Positions 16,271 through 25,785 of a stretch of 64,000 bases of DNA are shown one piece after another (within the stretch, counting starts at the first letter, position 1; each line of letters opens with the position of its first letter). The stretch is from NCBI RefSeq assembly GCF_900177715.1, contig NZ_FXWG01000002.1, positions 248,001 to 312,000 of the forward strand, written 5' to 3'. A model generated the notes under the pieces. That model worked only from the letters and a program-made list of their open reading frames with translations. It had not been told where the DNA came from and made no database searches. The stretch is from Altererythrobacter xiamenensis. Lineage in GTDB: Bacteria; Pseudomonadota; Alphaproteobacteria; Sphingomonadales; Sphingomonadaceae. The translations under genes and the position numbers were made by a program.

Positions 16271-18464
16271 CCTGCCCGTAACCATATCCGTAACCGTAGC
16301 CGTAGCCGTAGCCTTCCCCTTCAGCGTCGAACTTGGTCAGCACTGCACCAAGAATCCTTGCATCCGATGCGGCGATCCGCTGGATCGCAGCGCGGGCACC
16401 CCGGACCGGAATTCTTTCGGCCTCGACCACGAACACGGCGCCTTCGACATGGCGGGCGATCAAAGGTGCGTCCGACAGGCCAAGCAGGGGCGGAGCATCT
16501 ACCACGACATAGTCGAACTGCGTCTTCAGGTGCGCCAGTAGCTGGCCGAACCGTTCATCGCTGAGCAGTTCAGCCGCGCTGGGCGGCATCGGGCCGGTTC
16601 CGAGGCAATACAGGTTGCTGTCGCCGAGTTGCTGGATGGCGGCGTCGTAATTCGCCTCTCCCGACAGCAGATTGCTGAGGCCGAACTCATTGGGAAGGTC
16701 GAATGCCGCTGCGATGGAGGGCGAGCGCATATCTGCATCGACCAGGATCGTGCGGCCCGCCGAGCGAGCAAGCACGGTAGCAAGGGCGATCGAAGAAGTG
16801 GATTTGCCCTCCTTCTCCCGCGTGCTTGTAACCATCATGCTCTTTGGAACGCCGTGCGGCGTGGAGAACGACAGGTTCGTGCGAACCGTGAAATACGCTT
16901 CGGATAGCATGGACTTGCGATCCTCGAGCAGCTCCAGTTCGTCCCCTTCGCCAATCTCCGGGATTGAGCCGAGCAGGGGAACCCCAAGCAGCCTTTCGAC
17001 CGATTGCGGATCCCTTATGCCTTCGTCCACCTGATCAAGCACAAGCAACAGGCCGCCTCCTGCGACAAAGCCGACCAATGTGGCGAGCAGCAGGTTGATC
17101 AGCAGCTTGGGCGAGGAAGGGATCTCTGGAGGTTTCGCCGAGTCAACCACCGCTATGTTGTTCGCCGCAATACCGGCGACACCGATCTCCTTGAAGCGTT
17201 GCAGGAGGCTGTCATAAAGCTGACGGTTCGTATCCACTTCCCGCAGGAAGATATTGTACTGGATACGGTCACGGTCCTGGACTTGGAGGTCGCCCTTCAG
17301 CGCAAGAACGCGGGAGCGCAAGTCCTGCTCCCTCCGCAAGGCTTCCTGGAAATTGTTGTCGACGTTGCTTCGCACCCGCGCCTCTTCTGACGCGATCGAG
17401 GCCTCGAGGGTCGCGATTTGCTGCTGAAGCGCCTGGGCACGCGGATACTCGGGCTCGAACTGGACCATCAGGCGAGAATACTCGGCCTGCAATCCTGCGA
17501 GGCGTTGCCGCAGCTCTGCAATGGTTGTGTTGGCGAGGGAGCCGTCGCTGATGCTCGTGCGGGCAGCATTTCGCCGGCTCTCTGCCGCAACGCGATCTGC
17601 GATCGCTTCGGTTAGCGCGTTGTTCAGGCCCTCAAGATCCTGCGCAACAAGTGTCCGCTCCGCCAGCGTACGCCCATTGGCGCCCTCGCTGGTGCTGAGC
17701 GTCACGATGTCCTTGTTCGTCGCATAGGTTACCAGATTACGTTCAGATTCCTCGAGCTTCTGGCGCAGTTCGCCCAGCCTTCCCTCGAGGAAGTCTCGTG
17801 CCTCAGCCGTAGAAGCGAACCTGCGATCCATGGCGCTGCTGATGAACTGCTGGCTCCAGCTGTTGGCCACGCGGGCTGACAATGCGGGTGAGCGGCTCGT
17901 GTAGCTGATGTCGACCAGGCTTGAACCGCGTATCGGGGAAATCGAAATATTCTCGAGCAGGAGTTCGACCGCCCTTACCTGTCGCTCTTCCAGCGCGCTT
18001 GCACCGATTCCGGAATCGCCCAGCGAACCGGAGCCCTGGGCGATATCGATTTCCTCACCGTGGCTGGCAAAAAAACCAGCATCGTTCACGAGACGCAGGT
18101 CGCGCGCCACCCGCTCCGCCAGCGAACGGGCCCGCAGCAAGGCGTACTGCGTCTGATAGAACTCCAGGTCGGCGCCAGCTTCGGTCGATTCCAGCCCTTC
18201 GACATTGGTCACATTGGCAGATTGCCGACTGATTTCGATACGCGCTGTCGCAGTGTAGAGCGGGCTCGTAAGAAGAGTCAAGACCAGGCCTGCAGCGATG
18301 GCTGCCGCCACGATTCCTGCCAGGAGCCACTTGCGGCGCTTGAGCAGCTGCCAGTAATGTAGAAGAAGCGGCGGTTGGCCAGCATCCTCGTGACCACCCG
18401 GGCGTTGGCCCTGAGGTATGAGCACCGATACGTCGTCGGTATGCGAGTTCGTGGAATAATTCAT
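16260..18464 (-). CDS. wzc: Polysaccharide co-polymerase / BY-type tyrosine autokinase (Wzc-like)
   Basis: A 734-residue protein with the Wzc layout: cytoplasmic N-terminus, first membrane helix near residues 44-65, periplasmic coiled-coil region, second helix near 455-480, then the kinase domain. Walker A is TSTREKEGKSTSS, Walker A' is ILVDADMRSPS and Walker B is VVVDAPPLLGLSDAP. It controls chain length with Wza and Wzy and autophosphorylates on a C-terminal tyrosine cluster. Here that cluster is a strict Gly-Tyr repeat at residues 718-730 with six tyrosines, followed by QDDS. The gene overlaps the wza-like gene's stop by one base. Confidence 0.95.
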   Translation of the reverse strand: MNYSTNSHTDDVSVLIPQGQRPGGHEDAGQPPLLLHYWQLLKRRKWLLAGIVAAAIAAGLVLTLLTSPLYTATARIEISRQSANVTNVEGLESTEAGADLEFYQTQYALLRARSLAERVARDLRLVNDAGFFASHGEEIDIAQGSGSLGDSGIGASALEERQVRAVELLLENISISPIRGSSLVDISYTSRSPALSARVANSWSQQFISSAMDRRFASTAEARDFLEGRLGELRQKLEESERNLVTYATNKDIVTLSTSEGANGRTLAERTLVAQDLEGLNNALTEAIADRVAAESRRNAARTSISDGSLANTTIAELRQRLAGLQAEYSRLMVQFEPEYPRAQALQQQIATLEASIASEEARVRSNVDNNFQEALRREQDLRSRVLALKGDLQVQDRDRIQYNIFLREVDTNRQLYDSLLQRFKEIGVAGIAANNIAVVDSAKPPEIPSSPKLLINLLLATLVGFVAGGGLLLVLDQVDEGIRDPQSVERLLGVPLLGSIPEIGEGDELELLEDRKSMLSEAYFTVRTNLSFSTPHGVPKSMMVTSTREKEGKSTSSIALATVLARSAGRTILVDADMRSPSIAAAFDLPNEFGLSNLLSGEANYDAAIQQLGDSNLYCLGTGPMPPSAAELLSDERFGQLLAHLKTQFDYVVVDAPPLLGLSDAPLIARHVEGAVFVVEAERIPVRGARAAIQRIAASDARILGAVLTKFDAEGEGYGYGYGYGYGYGQDDS
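16277..16313 (-). repeat. Hexanucleotide repeat encoding the Gly-Tyr tail of Wzc
   Basis: On the minus strand the last part of wzc is a run of GGNTAY units (GGCTACGGCTACGG and close variants) coding for alternating glycine and tyrosine. About six hexamers are present, the 5' ones nearly identical. Such a tract could gain or lose units by slippage without breaking the frame, which would change the number of phosphorylatable tyrosines. That consequence is inference. Confidence 0.75.
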
Positions 18465-19198
18465 CAGTTGTTGTTGCTCGTTAGCACGGCGATAATCGGA
18501 GTGGTGAGCAGCGGTGCACCCGAGAGAATATCGCGGAAGACGCGGCGTGCCCTGTTGGTGCTCACGACGATGCGATCATTGGCGAATACCTGCGGGTCTT
18601 CGTAGGCCCCACGCTGGATCGCCTCAAGATTGTAAAGCGCCGCCATTTGCTTGCCCTCTACCTTGCGGAACACGACGACATATTCAGCTTTCGCGAATTC
18701 GGTCAGGCCCTTCGCCTGGGCGACTGCCCCGATCAGCGTGAGCTGGCCGCGCACTGGATAAAGGCCCGGCTCCCCGACCTGGCCCGTGACGGCATACACC
18801 TTGCTGTTATTCTCTTCGAGATTGACGGAGACCTGTGGGTCGCGAATGTAACGCGCGCCAAGCCTTTTCGCGATCTCTTCAGCGAGCTCGGACGAAGTCT
18901 TTCCGCCGGCCTCAAGAGAACCGGCGAGCGGGAATGAGATATTGCCGCCCCCGTCGACAACGGCTTCGAAATCCTGAAGCTCTTGAATGCCGAAGACGCT
19001 GACTTTCAGCTTGTCGTAGGGGCCAATCACGAACGACCTGCCAACTACCCCAAGGTCGTTGACCGCAGGGGGAGGCAGCGCATCGGCCTGAACGACTTCG
19101 ATGGCTGTCGGGCCCTCGAGAGGGCGAGCGGTGGAGCATCCCGCAATCAATGGCAGAAGCGCAAGGAAAAGTCCCCTCCCGGCTAGGCTAAATGTCAT
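18464..19198 (-). CDS. wza: Outer-membrane polysaccharide export lipoprotein (Wza/KpsD family)
   Basis: A 244-residue lipoprotein: signal peptide followed by the lipobox LIAGC, then the polysaccharide-export domain (FVIGPYDKLKVSVFG) and a soluble ligand-binding beta-grasp domain (VYAVTGQVGEPGLYPV). It would form or contribute to the outer-membrane exit channel for the polymer, paired with Wzc. It is shorter than E. coli Wza (about 360 residues), with fewer periplasmic repeats and no obvious C-terminal amphipathic helix. I chose the ATG at 19198 because it gives a clean signal peptide; in-frame ATGs at 19213 and 19240 are possible. One-base overlap with wzc. Confidence 0.88.
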   Translation of the reverse strand: MTFSLAGRGLFLALLPLIAGCSTARPLEGPTAIEVVQADALPPPAVNDLGVVGRSFVIGPYDKLKVSVFGIQELQDFEAVVDGGGNISFPLAGSLEAGGKTSSELAEEIAKRLGARYIRDPQVSVNLEENNSKVYAVTGQVGEPGLYPVRGQLTLIGAVAQAKGLTEFAKAEYVVVFRKVEGKQMAALYNLEAIQRGAYEDPQVFANDRIVVSTNRARRVFRDILSGAPLLTTPIIAVLTSNNN

Positions 19199-19255
19199 CT
19201 GTTCTCGATCCATTGGTCTCGTGTGGCCATATCGCGCCACGGTGAAAGTTGAAAC

Positions 19256-20656
19256 TCAAGACTCTACCGAGGGCGCAGAGCGTATTTTGAATTCCCCGGC
19301 TCTGTACGACATGACTGCAGCAATCGTCGCCACAGCCGCGATCAACGGCACGCGGACAGGATAGTCGACCGCGCTGGCGACTGCCAGTTGCGCGAGCAGA
19401 AGCGTCCCCAGCCTGCCGAGCACGATGATCTCCGTATCCTTTGATCCGGCTTTCGACCACGCTTTCCGCGCACAGCGAGTCAGAATGATGAGGGCACCCA
19501 CCAGGATGAGGGCACCCGGTATACCGGCCGCAAGCAGCAGCTCAAGGTAGTCGTTGTGGGCGTGATTTACGTAGTTCAACTGCAAGGAGCCTTCCGGCTC
19601 GAAGATCTTGTATACCTCTACAAATGATCCGAATCCCGATCCCCACGGGAGAAAATCGAACAATGATCCCCAGGTAGCCGACCACACAGTCGAGCGCATG
19701 TCGTCCAGCCCGTCAGCCTCGAAGAGCTTTTCCAGACTGGTTGAGCGGCCCGCCAGGAACGAGGAGACGACGAGCGCAAAGAAAACTCCGCCAGCAATCA
19801 CCCAGCGGGGATTGATGCTCTGCCGTTTGCGACGCTCGACCCGTTCGGCCTGCGGGCGGCGATAGAGGAGGGCGCTGCCGATCAATCCGACCAGTGCAAC
19901 GACGATGCCTGAGCGCGAGCGCGAAACTGCTATGACCGGTATCGCAATAGCGAGCGCAATCCCGGCGAAGAACAGTCGCTGGCGCAGCCGCTCGACCGTT
20001 TTCGCTGGCATCGAGAGATAGGCGACCACGATGGGGATGAGCATGGCGAGAAAGACCGATGCATGATTGCGATTGGCAAACAGGCCGACCGGCGCGCCCT
20101 TGTTCGTGATGTCATAGAAGTAGAGAACGCTGTTTGCCGGGCCGATGCTTTGAAGAAGCCCGAGAAATGCCGATGTAACGCCCACAACGATCAGGAACGG
20201 GAGCAGCTGGGCGAGTTGGCGATTGGAAAGCTGGACTGCCAGCACGAGAGCCGCGAGGGGGATAATCATGGCGAACAGGCTGTTCCACGCCATCCAGGGC
20301 ACCATGGCAAGCGGACGCCAGGGTTGGGAGTCGCCGAAGAACGCGCCTGCCGCGACGATCAATTCCCTCCCCGGCGCCGCCTCCCATATCGCGGGCGGCA
20401 GCGGGAGGAGATGGATAATAGCGAGGGCGACCAATGCCAGCAGTAGGACGAACAGCCAGCGGTGTGCCTGAATGTCGCTTCGCGTGAGTGTGGCAGCGCC
20501 AATAACCAGCAGTATTGCAGACACAGGCCTGACAAACAGGAGCGAGTCAATGTCTGCGCGTGCGCCACCACCGCCGATGGCAAGCACCATCAACAATCCA
20601 AGCAAAAGGCCGAGCTTACGGTTCGCGGTCCACCATTGAAGGAGGTATTTCATCAT
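19256..20656 (-). CDS. O-antigen ligase/polymerase family membrane protein
   Basis: A 466-residue protein with about 10-12 membrane segments and the Wzy_C/O-antigen-ligase region: GLFANRNHASVFLAM near the middle, then a large periplasmic loop ending in NYVNHAHNDYLELLLAAGIPG. The last motif (HAHNDYLE) is typical of this family. It may polymerise the repeat units, or ligate the chain to an acceptor. It is transcribed between the WbpM-like gene and wza. Since a second polymerase-like protein lies at 4.4-5.8 kb, the division of work is open. Confidence 0.85.
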   Translation of the reverse strand: MMKYLLQWWTANRKLGLLLGLLMVLAIGGGGARADIDSLLFVRPVSAILLVIGAATLTRSDIQAHRWLFVLLLALVALAIIHLLPLPPAIWEAAPGRELIVAAGAFFGDSQPWRPLAMVPWMAWNSLFAMIIPLAALVLAVQLSNRQLAQLLPFLIVVGVTSAFLGLLQSIGPANSVLYFYDITNKGAPVGLFANRNHASVFLAMLIPIVVAYLSMPAKTVERLRQRLFFAGIALAIAIPVIAVSRSRSGIVVALVGLIGSALLYRRPQAERVERRKRQSINPRWVIAGGVFFALVVSSFLAGRSTSLEKLFEADGLDDMRSTVWSATWGSLFDFLPWGSGFGSFVEVYKIFEPEGSLQLNYVNHAHNDYLELLLAAGIPGALILVGALIILTRCARKAWSKAGSKDTEIIVLGRLGTLLLAQLAVASAVDYPVRVPLIAAVATIAAVMSYRAGEFKIRSAPSVES

Positions 20657-20710
20657 TGTTCCGACTTGCAGGGAATTTCAATCGGGCGACAAGGGTTTAC
20701 GGCCCCTACA

Positions 20711-22696
20711 CTACTTCGCTTGCAGGGTGTCGCCCTTAGCCTGAATTCGACCTGAGGCAAACCGAAGTTTTGAGCCTTGGATCTCCGAAGCGCATTCCGC
20801 CTCGACAAGATCGTCTCTGCGATGTTGAAACTCCGGCACGATTGTTTGCAGCAAAGACACAATTTCTGAACTTGCATTGGTCTCAGCTAGCCGGGAGATG
20901 CTCTTCGACAGTTCGTCATGTGGCATGAAACCTTCCTGAGCCATCATGATGCGCTGGTGTTTGGTAGGGCTGGCATTCTCGCCGATCAGCAACTCTTCAT
21001 AGAGTTTTTCTCCCGGGCGCAAGCCAATCTCCACGATTTCGATGTCCCCGTCTGGGTTGTTTGCGTCGAGGACCTTGAGGCCTGACAGCCTGATCATTGT
21101 TACGGCCAGATCGTGAATGCGGATCGGCTCCCCCATATCGAGCACGAAGACTTCGCCGCCACGGGCAAGACCCGCCGCCTGTATGACTAGGTTCGCCGCT
21201 TCGGGAATAGTCATGAAATAACGCACGACATCCCTATGGGTGAGCGTGATCGGACCGCCATTCTCTATCTGCTTGCGGAAGTGCGGGACGACCGATCCGC
21301 TGGAACCCAGCACGTTGCCGAAGCGGACCATCGAGCATCGCATTTCGCACTGGAGTGCGGCAAACCCCTGAACGACTTGTTCTGCAGCTCGTTTCGTGGC
21401 ACCCATCACATTGGTCGGCCTTACCGCCTTGTCCGTGCTCACCAGAACAAAATCGTTCACTCCGGCCTTGTGGCTTGCCTGGACCATCGCCTGAGTGCCC
21501 AGTACGTTGTTGCGAGCTCCTTCGACCGGATTGTCCTCAATCAGCGGAACATGCTTGTAGGCTGCTGCATGAAATACGGTGTCGACCTGGAATCTCGAGA
21601 AAACCGTATCCAGCCTTCGTCCGTCACAAACCGACCCAAGGAATGCGTGAAGAGAGCATGGGATTTCTTGCTCTTTCAAGGTCGCCCTGAGTTCGTTCTC
21701 GATCGAGAACAGGGCGTACTCATTCTGCTCGAAAAGGACCAAGCTGGTCGCGCCAATGCCTATGATCTGGCGGCAAAGCTCCGACCCGATCGACCCGCCG
21801 GCTCCGGTTACGAGCACTGTCTTGCCGACGATCGTTCTGCCAAGCAGCAGCTCATTGGGCTGCACCGGCTCGCGTCCGAGAAGATCTTCGATTTGTACCG
21901 GCCGGATATCTTGCAGTGATACCTCGCCGGACACGAATTCTCGCATGGGAGGAAGAGTCTTCACAGCAAGATCAAAGGTCGAAAGCTTGGCGATGATTTC
22001 CCGCCTGCGCTGACGCGGTGATCCCGGCATGGCAAGAAGGACGTCGGTCGCACTGGTTTGTTTCAGAACTTCTTCGAAGGGATCAGGATCATAGACCGGC
22101 AGGCCGTCGAGACGATGGCCGATAAGCTTGGCATCGTCGTCGAGGTATCCAACGAGCGCAAGTTGCGGGTCTTTGCTGACCGAGCTTGCCAATTGCTGTC
22201 CGGCGTCGCCCGCTCCGTAAATGAGAAGGCGGCGGATTTTTCCAGAGTAGGAATTCCGCTTGAGTATGTCGAGAAAGAGAAAGCGATAACCGAGCCTGGC
22301 GGCAGTTATGAAGAGAAACAGGACGGCAGGCTGCAACAGTCCCATAGTCCTTGGCACCGGCGACATACCTATCAGCATGAAGACGAGGAAGGTCATCGCG
22401 GTATAGACCGTGAAGGCTTTTAGCAAAGTCTTCATCATGCCGAGGCCGGCATAGCGGAAGATCGCCCGGTAAACCCCGGCGAAGTAAAACACCGGGATGA
22501 ACATGGTCGCGCAACCAATCAGCATTTGCTGGATCGGCTCGGACCAAAGAATCCAAGTCCCTACCCTGAGCGAATAGCCGACCCAGACTGAAAGGAGCAA
22601 AAGCAGCATGTCGCCGGAAAAAACCAGCGCCTGCTTCTGCCAGCGAGCAAGTCGTGACAGCCTTTCAAGGACATCAATGAGAATATCTGTAAACAA
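20711..22696 (-). CDS. wbpM: Membrane-bound nucleotide-sugar 4,6-dehydratase (WbpM/CapD/FlaA1 family)
   Basis: A 661-residue protein. Four membrane helices fill the first ~140 residues, followed by a CoA-binding-like Rossmann domain (LLIYGAGDAGQQLA) and the catalytic extended SDR domain with VTGAGGSIGSELCRQ. The usual Tyr of YxxxK is replaced by Met in DKAVRPTNVMGATKR, which is normal for this subgroup. WbpM-type enzymes convert UDP-GlcNAc to the 4-keto-6-deoxy sugar, the entry to QuiNAc, FucNAc or bacillosamine. First gene of the minus-strand locus, so a promoter is expected just upstream (22.7-22.8 kb), though I see no clear one. Confidence 0.93.
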   Translation of the reverse strand: MFTDILIDVLERLSRLARWQKQALVFSGDMLLLLLSVWVGYSLRVGTWILWSEPIQQMLIGCATMFIPVFYFAGVYRAIFRYAGLGMMKTLLKAFTVYTAMTFLVFMLIGMSPVPRTMGLLQPAVLFLFITAARLGYRFLFLDILKRNSYSGKIRRLLIYGAGDAGQQLASSVSKDPQLALVGYLDDDAKLIGHRLDGLPVYDPDPFEEVLKQTSATDVLLAMPGSPRQRRREIIAKLSTFDLAVKTLPPMREFVSGEVSLQDIRPVQIEDLLGREPVQPNELLLGRTIVGKTVLVTGAGGSIGSELCRQIIGIGATSLVLFEQNEYALFSIENELRATLKEQEIPCSLHAFLGSVCDGRRLDTVFSRFQVDTVFHAAAYKHVPLIEDNPVEGARNNVLGTQAMVQASHKAGVNDFVLVSTDKAVRPTNVMGATKRAAEQVVQGFAALQCEMRCSMVRFGNVLGSSGSVVPHFRKQIENGGPITLTHRDVVRYFMTIPEAANLVIQAAGLARGGEVFVLDMGEPIRIHDLAVTMIRLSGLKVLDANNPDGDIEIVEIGLRPGEKLYEELLIGENASPTKHQRIMMAQEGFMPHDELSKSISRLAETNASSEIVSLLQTIVPEFQHRRDDLVEAECASEIQGSKLRFASGRIQAKGDTLQAK

Positions 22697-22793
22697 TTGT
22701 CGACCCTTGCGCTGACGAATGCAGCTCTTCCCAGAGCACTAATAGGTGATTAACGGCGCCGCAAGCAGGAGTAATTGTTGGCCATCACATCAC

Positions 22794-23600
22794 TCACCCT
22801 AGCGCGATATCGGGGGCGTCTTCCTGTTTCATGCCGACGACGTGGTATCCGCCGTCGACATGGTGCACTTCGCCCGTCACGCCAGATGACAGGTCGGACA
22901 GGAAGTAGAGACCGGAGCCGCCGACGTCGTCGATTGTGACATTGCGCCGCAGCGGAGAGTTGAGCTCGTTCCATTTGAGAATGTAGCGGAAATCCCCGAT
23001 CCCGCTCGCCGCCAGCGTCTTGATCGGACCCGCGCTGATCGCGTTGACGCGGATGTTGCGCGGCCCGAGGTCGTTCGCGAGGTATTGCACGCTCGTCTCC
23101 AGCGCCGCCTTGGCCACGCCCATGACGTTATAGTGTGGAATGACCTTTTCCGCGCCGTAATAGGTCAGAGTCAGGATCGATCCGCCGGTTTCCGGCATCA
23201 TCTCCGACGCGCGCTTCGCCACCGCGACGAGCGAATAGGCCGAGATGTTCATCGTCATCAGGAAATTGTCGAGGCTGGTGTCGACATATTTTCCGCGCAG
23301 CTCGCTCTTGTCGGAAAAACCGATCGCATGGACCACGAAATCGAGCTGGTCCCAGCGGCTTTTCAACGCATCGAAGGCGGCGTCGAGCGCCTCCATTTTC
23401 GAGACATCGCATTCGATCAGGAAATCGCTGCCAAGCTGTTCGGCCAGCGGCCTGACCCGCTTCGCAAGTGCTTCACCCTGATAGGAAAACGCAAGCTCCG
23501 CGCCTTCTGCCGCCAGCTTCTTGGCAATGCCCCAGGCAATCGACTTGTCATTGGCGAGCCCCATGATGAGACCGCGCTTACCTTGCATCAGACCGCCCAT
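22794..23600 (-). CDS. fabI: Enoyl-[acyl-carrier-protein] reductase (NADH), FabI
   Basis: A 268-residue FabI. Recognised by GLANDKSIAWGIAKKLA (the FabI version of the dinucleotide loop), the catalytic Tyr-x6-Lys in YNVMGVAK and AISAGPIKTLAASGI. It performs the last reduction of each fatty-acid elongation cycle and is the target of triclosan-like inhibitors. The ATG at 23600 (MGGLMQGKRG) overlaps the upstream gene by 13 bases; the ATG at 23588, overlapping the stop as TGATG, is a plausible alternative four residues shorter. Follows a BrkB-family gene. Confidence 0.96.
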   Translation of the reverse strand: MGGLMQGKRGLIMGLANDKSIAWGIAKKLAAEGAELAFSYQGEALAKRVRPLAEQLGSDFLIECDVSKMEALDAAFDALKSRWDQLDFVVHAIGFSDKSELRGKYVDTSLDNFLMTMNISAYSLVAVAKRASEMMPETGGSILTLTYYGAEKVIPHYNVMGVAKAALETSVQYLANDLGPRNIRVNAISAGPIKTLAASGIGDFRYILKWNELNSPLRRNVTIDDVGGSGLYFLSDLSSGVTGEVHHVDGGYHVVGMKQEDAPDIALG

Positions 23601-24583
23601 TCGCTGTCTTCCCTTTCTTCCTCGCCAAGCGCTTCCGCCTCTTCCTCCTCGGGGGTGATGGCCAGCGCGGCGTTAAGTTCAGCTCCGACGACCACCCCTA
23701 AACCAACCAGCCAGAAAAAGAACAGGGCAATCATGATCCCGGCCAGGCTGCCGTAGGTGAGGTTGTAAGCGAAGAACGTGCCGAGGATCGGCGGCAACAA
23801 GCTGGTCACCAGAACCCACCAGAGCGTGATGAACACGACACCCGGCCATTTCGGATAGCGGCGCGCGCGGTATGCAGATGGCGTCAGGAGGTAGAACAGC
23901 AGGTAGAGCGAGCCGAACAGGCCGACCGTCGGCACGACCCGCGAGAGGTGCAGCGCTGCTATGCGATCGACCAGCTGAGGGAAATAGGCCTGGATCACCT
24001 CTTGCGCTGCCACGATCAACACTTGCGAGAAAAGCGAGAGGACCAGCAGGATGACTGCGGCAAGGGTGAAGCCGGCGGAGATCAGCCGGTTCATCCAGAA
24101 TGCCCGGGTCGGCTCGGTGCCATAGGCACGCCGCAAAATGTCGCGGATCGTCTCGATCAGGCTCGTGACGGTCCATAGCGCGACCAATGCACCTGCCCAG
24201 AGCAGCCAGCCGCTGCGCGCCTCCATCACATCGCGTGCGACCGGAGAGATCGTCTTGGCCACCGTAGGCGGCATGGCGGTAACGATGACGTCGATGATCG
24301 CCGCTTCGTCACCGCTGCTTCCGATTACGGCGAAGAGAGCCGCGCCGATAATGAAGAAGGGGAAAATCGCCAGCATCGCGAGATAGGCGAGATTACCGGC
24401 ATGGATGAAACCGTCGTTATAGGTGCCGACAACCGTACGCTTGGCCACGTTGAAGGCGCGTGTGCCCGGGCCGACATGCGTGATGACCCTGGTTCGCAGC
24501 GTTTGCGCCTCGCGCCGACGCGCTTCGGGGGACAGCGATTGAACTTCGCGGTCTCGAGCATTCGGAAGCTCGGTTTTGCTCAA
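23588..24583 (-). CDS. YihY/BrkB family inner-membrane protein
   Basis: A 331-residue protein with a hydrophilic N-terminus and six membrane segments, including YNDGFIHAGNLAYLAMLAIF at the start of the core and LTYGSLAGIMIALFFFW near the end, both typical of the YihY/BrkB family. Its C-terminal tail is very acidic (EEEEAEALGEEEREDSE). Once annotated as ribonuclease BN, the family has no established biochemical function; transport or envelope roles have been suggested. Lies between dnaJ-like and fabI genes, overlapping fabI. Confidence 0.92.
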   Translation of the reverse strand: MSKTELPNARDREVQSLSPEARRREAQTLRTRVITHVGPGTRAFNVAKRTVVGTYNDGFIHAGNLAYLAMLAIFPFFIIGAALFAVIGSSGDEAAIIDVIVTAMPPTVAKTISPVARDVMEARSGWLLWAGALVALWTVTSLIETIRDILRRAYGTEPTRAFWMNRLISAGFTLAAVILLVLSLFSQVLIVAAQEVIQAYFPQLVDRIAALHLSRVVPTVGLFGSLYLLFYLLTPSAYRARRYPKWPGVVFITLWWVLVTSLLPPILGTFFAYNLTYGSLAGIMIALFFFWLVGLGVVVGAELNAALAITPEEEEAEALGEEEREDSEWAV

Positions 24584-24586
24584 GCG

Positions 24587-25570
24587 CTAAACCCCGAGGC
24601 CCTTGCGCGGATTTCCTTCATCTTTCCAGCCCTCGAGGCGTTTGGCGAGCTCGGTGGTGTCCTCCGGCATCTGGATCTCGAGCGAGACGAGCTGATCGCC
24701 GCGGGCACCCGTTTTCTTGCTCCAGCCCTTGCCCTTCAGCCGCATGACCGTGCCGCCGTTGGTGCCCGGCTTGATCGTCAGCATCACGGGGCCATCGACC
24801 GTCGGGCATTTGACCTTCGCGCCGTGCAGCGCCTCGTCTAGCGTGATCGGCAGGTCCATGCGGATGTGGTCGCCGTCGCGCTTGTAGAAGGGGTGGCTGG
24901 CGACTTCGACCATGACCAGGCCATCGCCCGGGCCGCCGGCACCTTCCTGCCCCTTGCCCTTGAGCCGCATCTGCGTGCCGTCTTCGGTGCCTGCCGGCAG
25001 CTTGAGGTCGATCGTCTTGCCGTCGGCTAGTGTGATGCGCTGGTCCTTGCGCGTTGCCGCGTCGACGAAGGGCACGGCGAGCCGGTAATGGATGTCGGCG
25101 CCCTTGCGAGGCGGCGGTGGTGGCCTGCGCTGAGAGCCGAACCCGCCGCCCATGCCGCCGGGCCCGCCGGCGCTACGGCGACGCGAGCCGCCACCGAACA
25201 GCCCGTCGAAGAGGTCGGAAAGGTCCATATCGTCGCCGCCGACGCCCTGGAAATCCTCGGGCCGGAAGCCGCGCTGGCCGCCGCCGCCGAATCCACCCGA
25301 GCGCCCGCCGCCAAAGCCGCCGCCCATTCCGGCGAAGGGATTGGCCGGATTGCCTTCTGCATCGATTTCGCCGCGATCGAACTGCGCACGCTTCTCCTTG
25401 TCGGACAGCAGGTCGTAAGCCTTTGTAACATCGGAGAATTTTTCCGCTGCGTTGGGTTTATCCTTGTTGCGATCGGGGTGCAGTTCCTTGGCGAGCTTGC
25501 GGTATGCGCTCTTGATCTCCTTCTCGGAGGCAGTGCGGGCAACGCCAAGGGTGGAATACGGATCATTCAT
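24587..25570 (-). CDS. DnaJ/CbpA-type co-chaperone (no zinc finger)
   Basis: A 327-residue J-protein. The J domain occupies residues 2-70 with the HPD tripeptide in [11 protein letters not shown] long Gly/Phe- and Gly/Arg-rich stretch follows to about residue 135, then the two beta-sandwich client-binding domains of the DnaJ C-terminus. No CxxCxGxG zinc repeats are present, so this is a class B (CbpA-like) protein that stimulates DnaK. It is the first of three minus-strand genes with brkB (3-base gap) and fabI and is divergent from pdxH. Confidence 0.93.
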   Translation of the reverse strand: MNDPYSTLGVARTASEKEIKSAYRKLAKELHPDRNKDKPNAAEKFSDVTKAYDLLSDKEKRAQFDRGEIDAEGNPANPFAGMGGGFGGGRSGGFGGGGQRGFRPEDFQGVGGDDMDLSDLFDGLFGGGSRRRSAGGPGGMGGGFGSQRRPPPPPRKGADIHYRLAVPFVDAATRKDQRITLADGKTIDLKLPAGTEDGTQMRLKGKGQEGAGGPGDGLVMVEVASHPFYKRDGDHIRMDLPITLDEALHGAKVKCPTVDGPVMLTIKPGTNGGTVMRLKGKGWSKKTGARGDQLVSLEIQMPEDTTELAKRLEGWKDEGNPRKGLGV

Positions 25571-25785
25571 CGCCGTGTTAGCTAGGTGCTACAGCAGCTT
25601 GGCGCAAGCGGTCTGGTTTCCTACCTGAGAATGCGCCTCTACTGTTCCCGGGCACCACCGCGTGACAGATGAAGTCGGTGGTCAATCCTTGCGGGGCTGT
25701 TAGGGGTGAGAAAATTCGGACGCATGGACCGTGTTCCATGTGTTCCATCGCGTATGATTTGGACCTCTTGGAGATCGAACGGAAT
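25571..25785. other. Divergent intergenic region between dnaJ-like and pdxH
   Basis: This 215-base gap must hold promoters for both directions. I could not identify convincing -35/-10 boxes. It contains a TTCCATGTGTTCCAT direct repeat at about 25734-25749 and an imperfect inverted partner ATGGA just before it. No terminator or small gene with a good ribosome-binding site was seen; an in-frame ATG at 25669 extends pdxH but looks untranslated. Confidence 0.4.

Noticed and set aside
20711-22696. Missing catalytic Tyr (Met instead) in the WbpM-like dehydratase as an anomaly
   Set aside because: The Met variant is normal for the WbpM/FlaA1 long subgroup, so it is not unusual.
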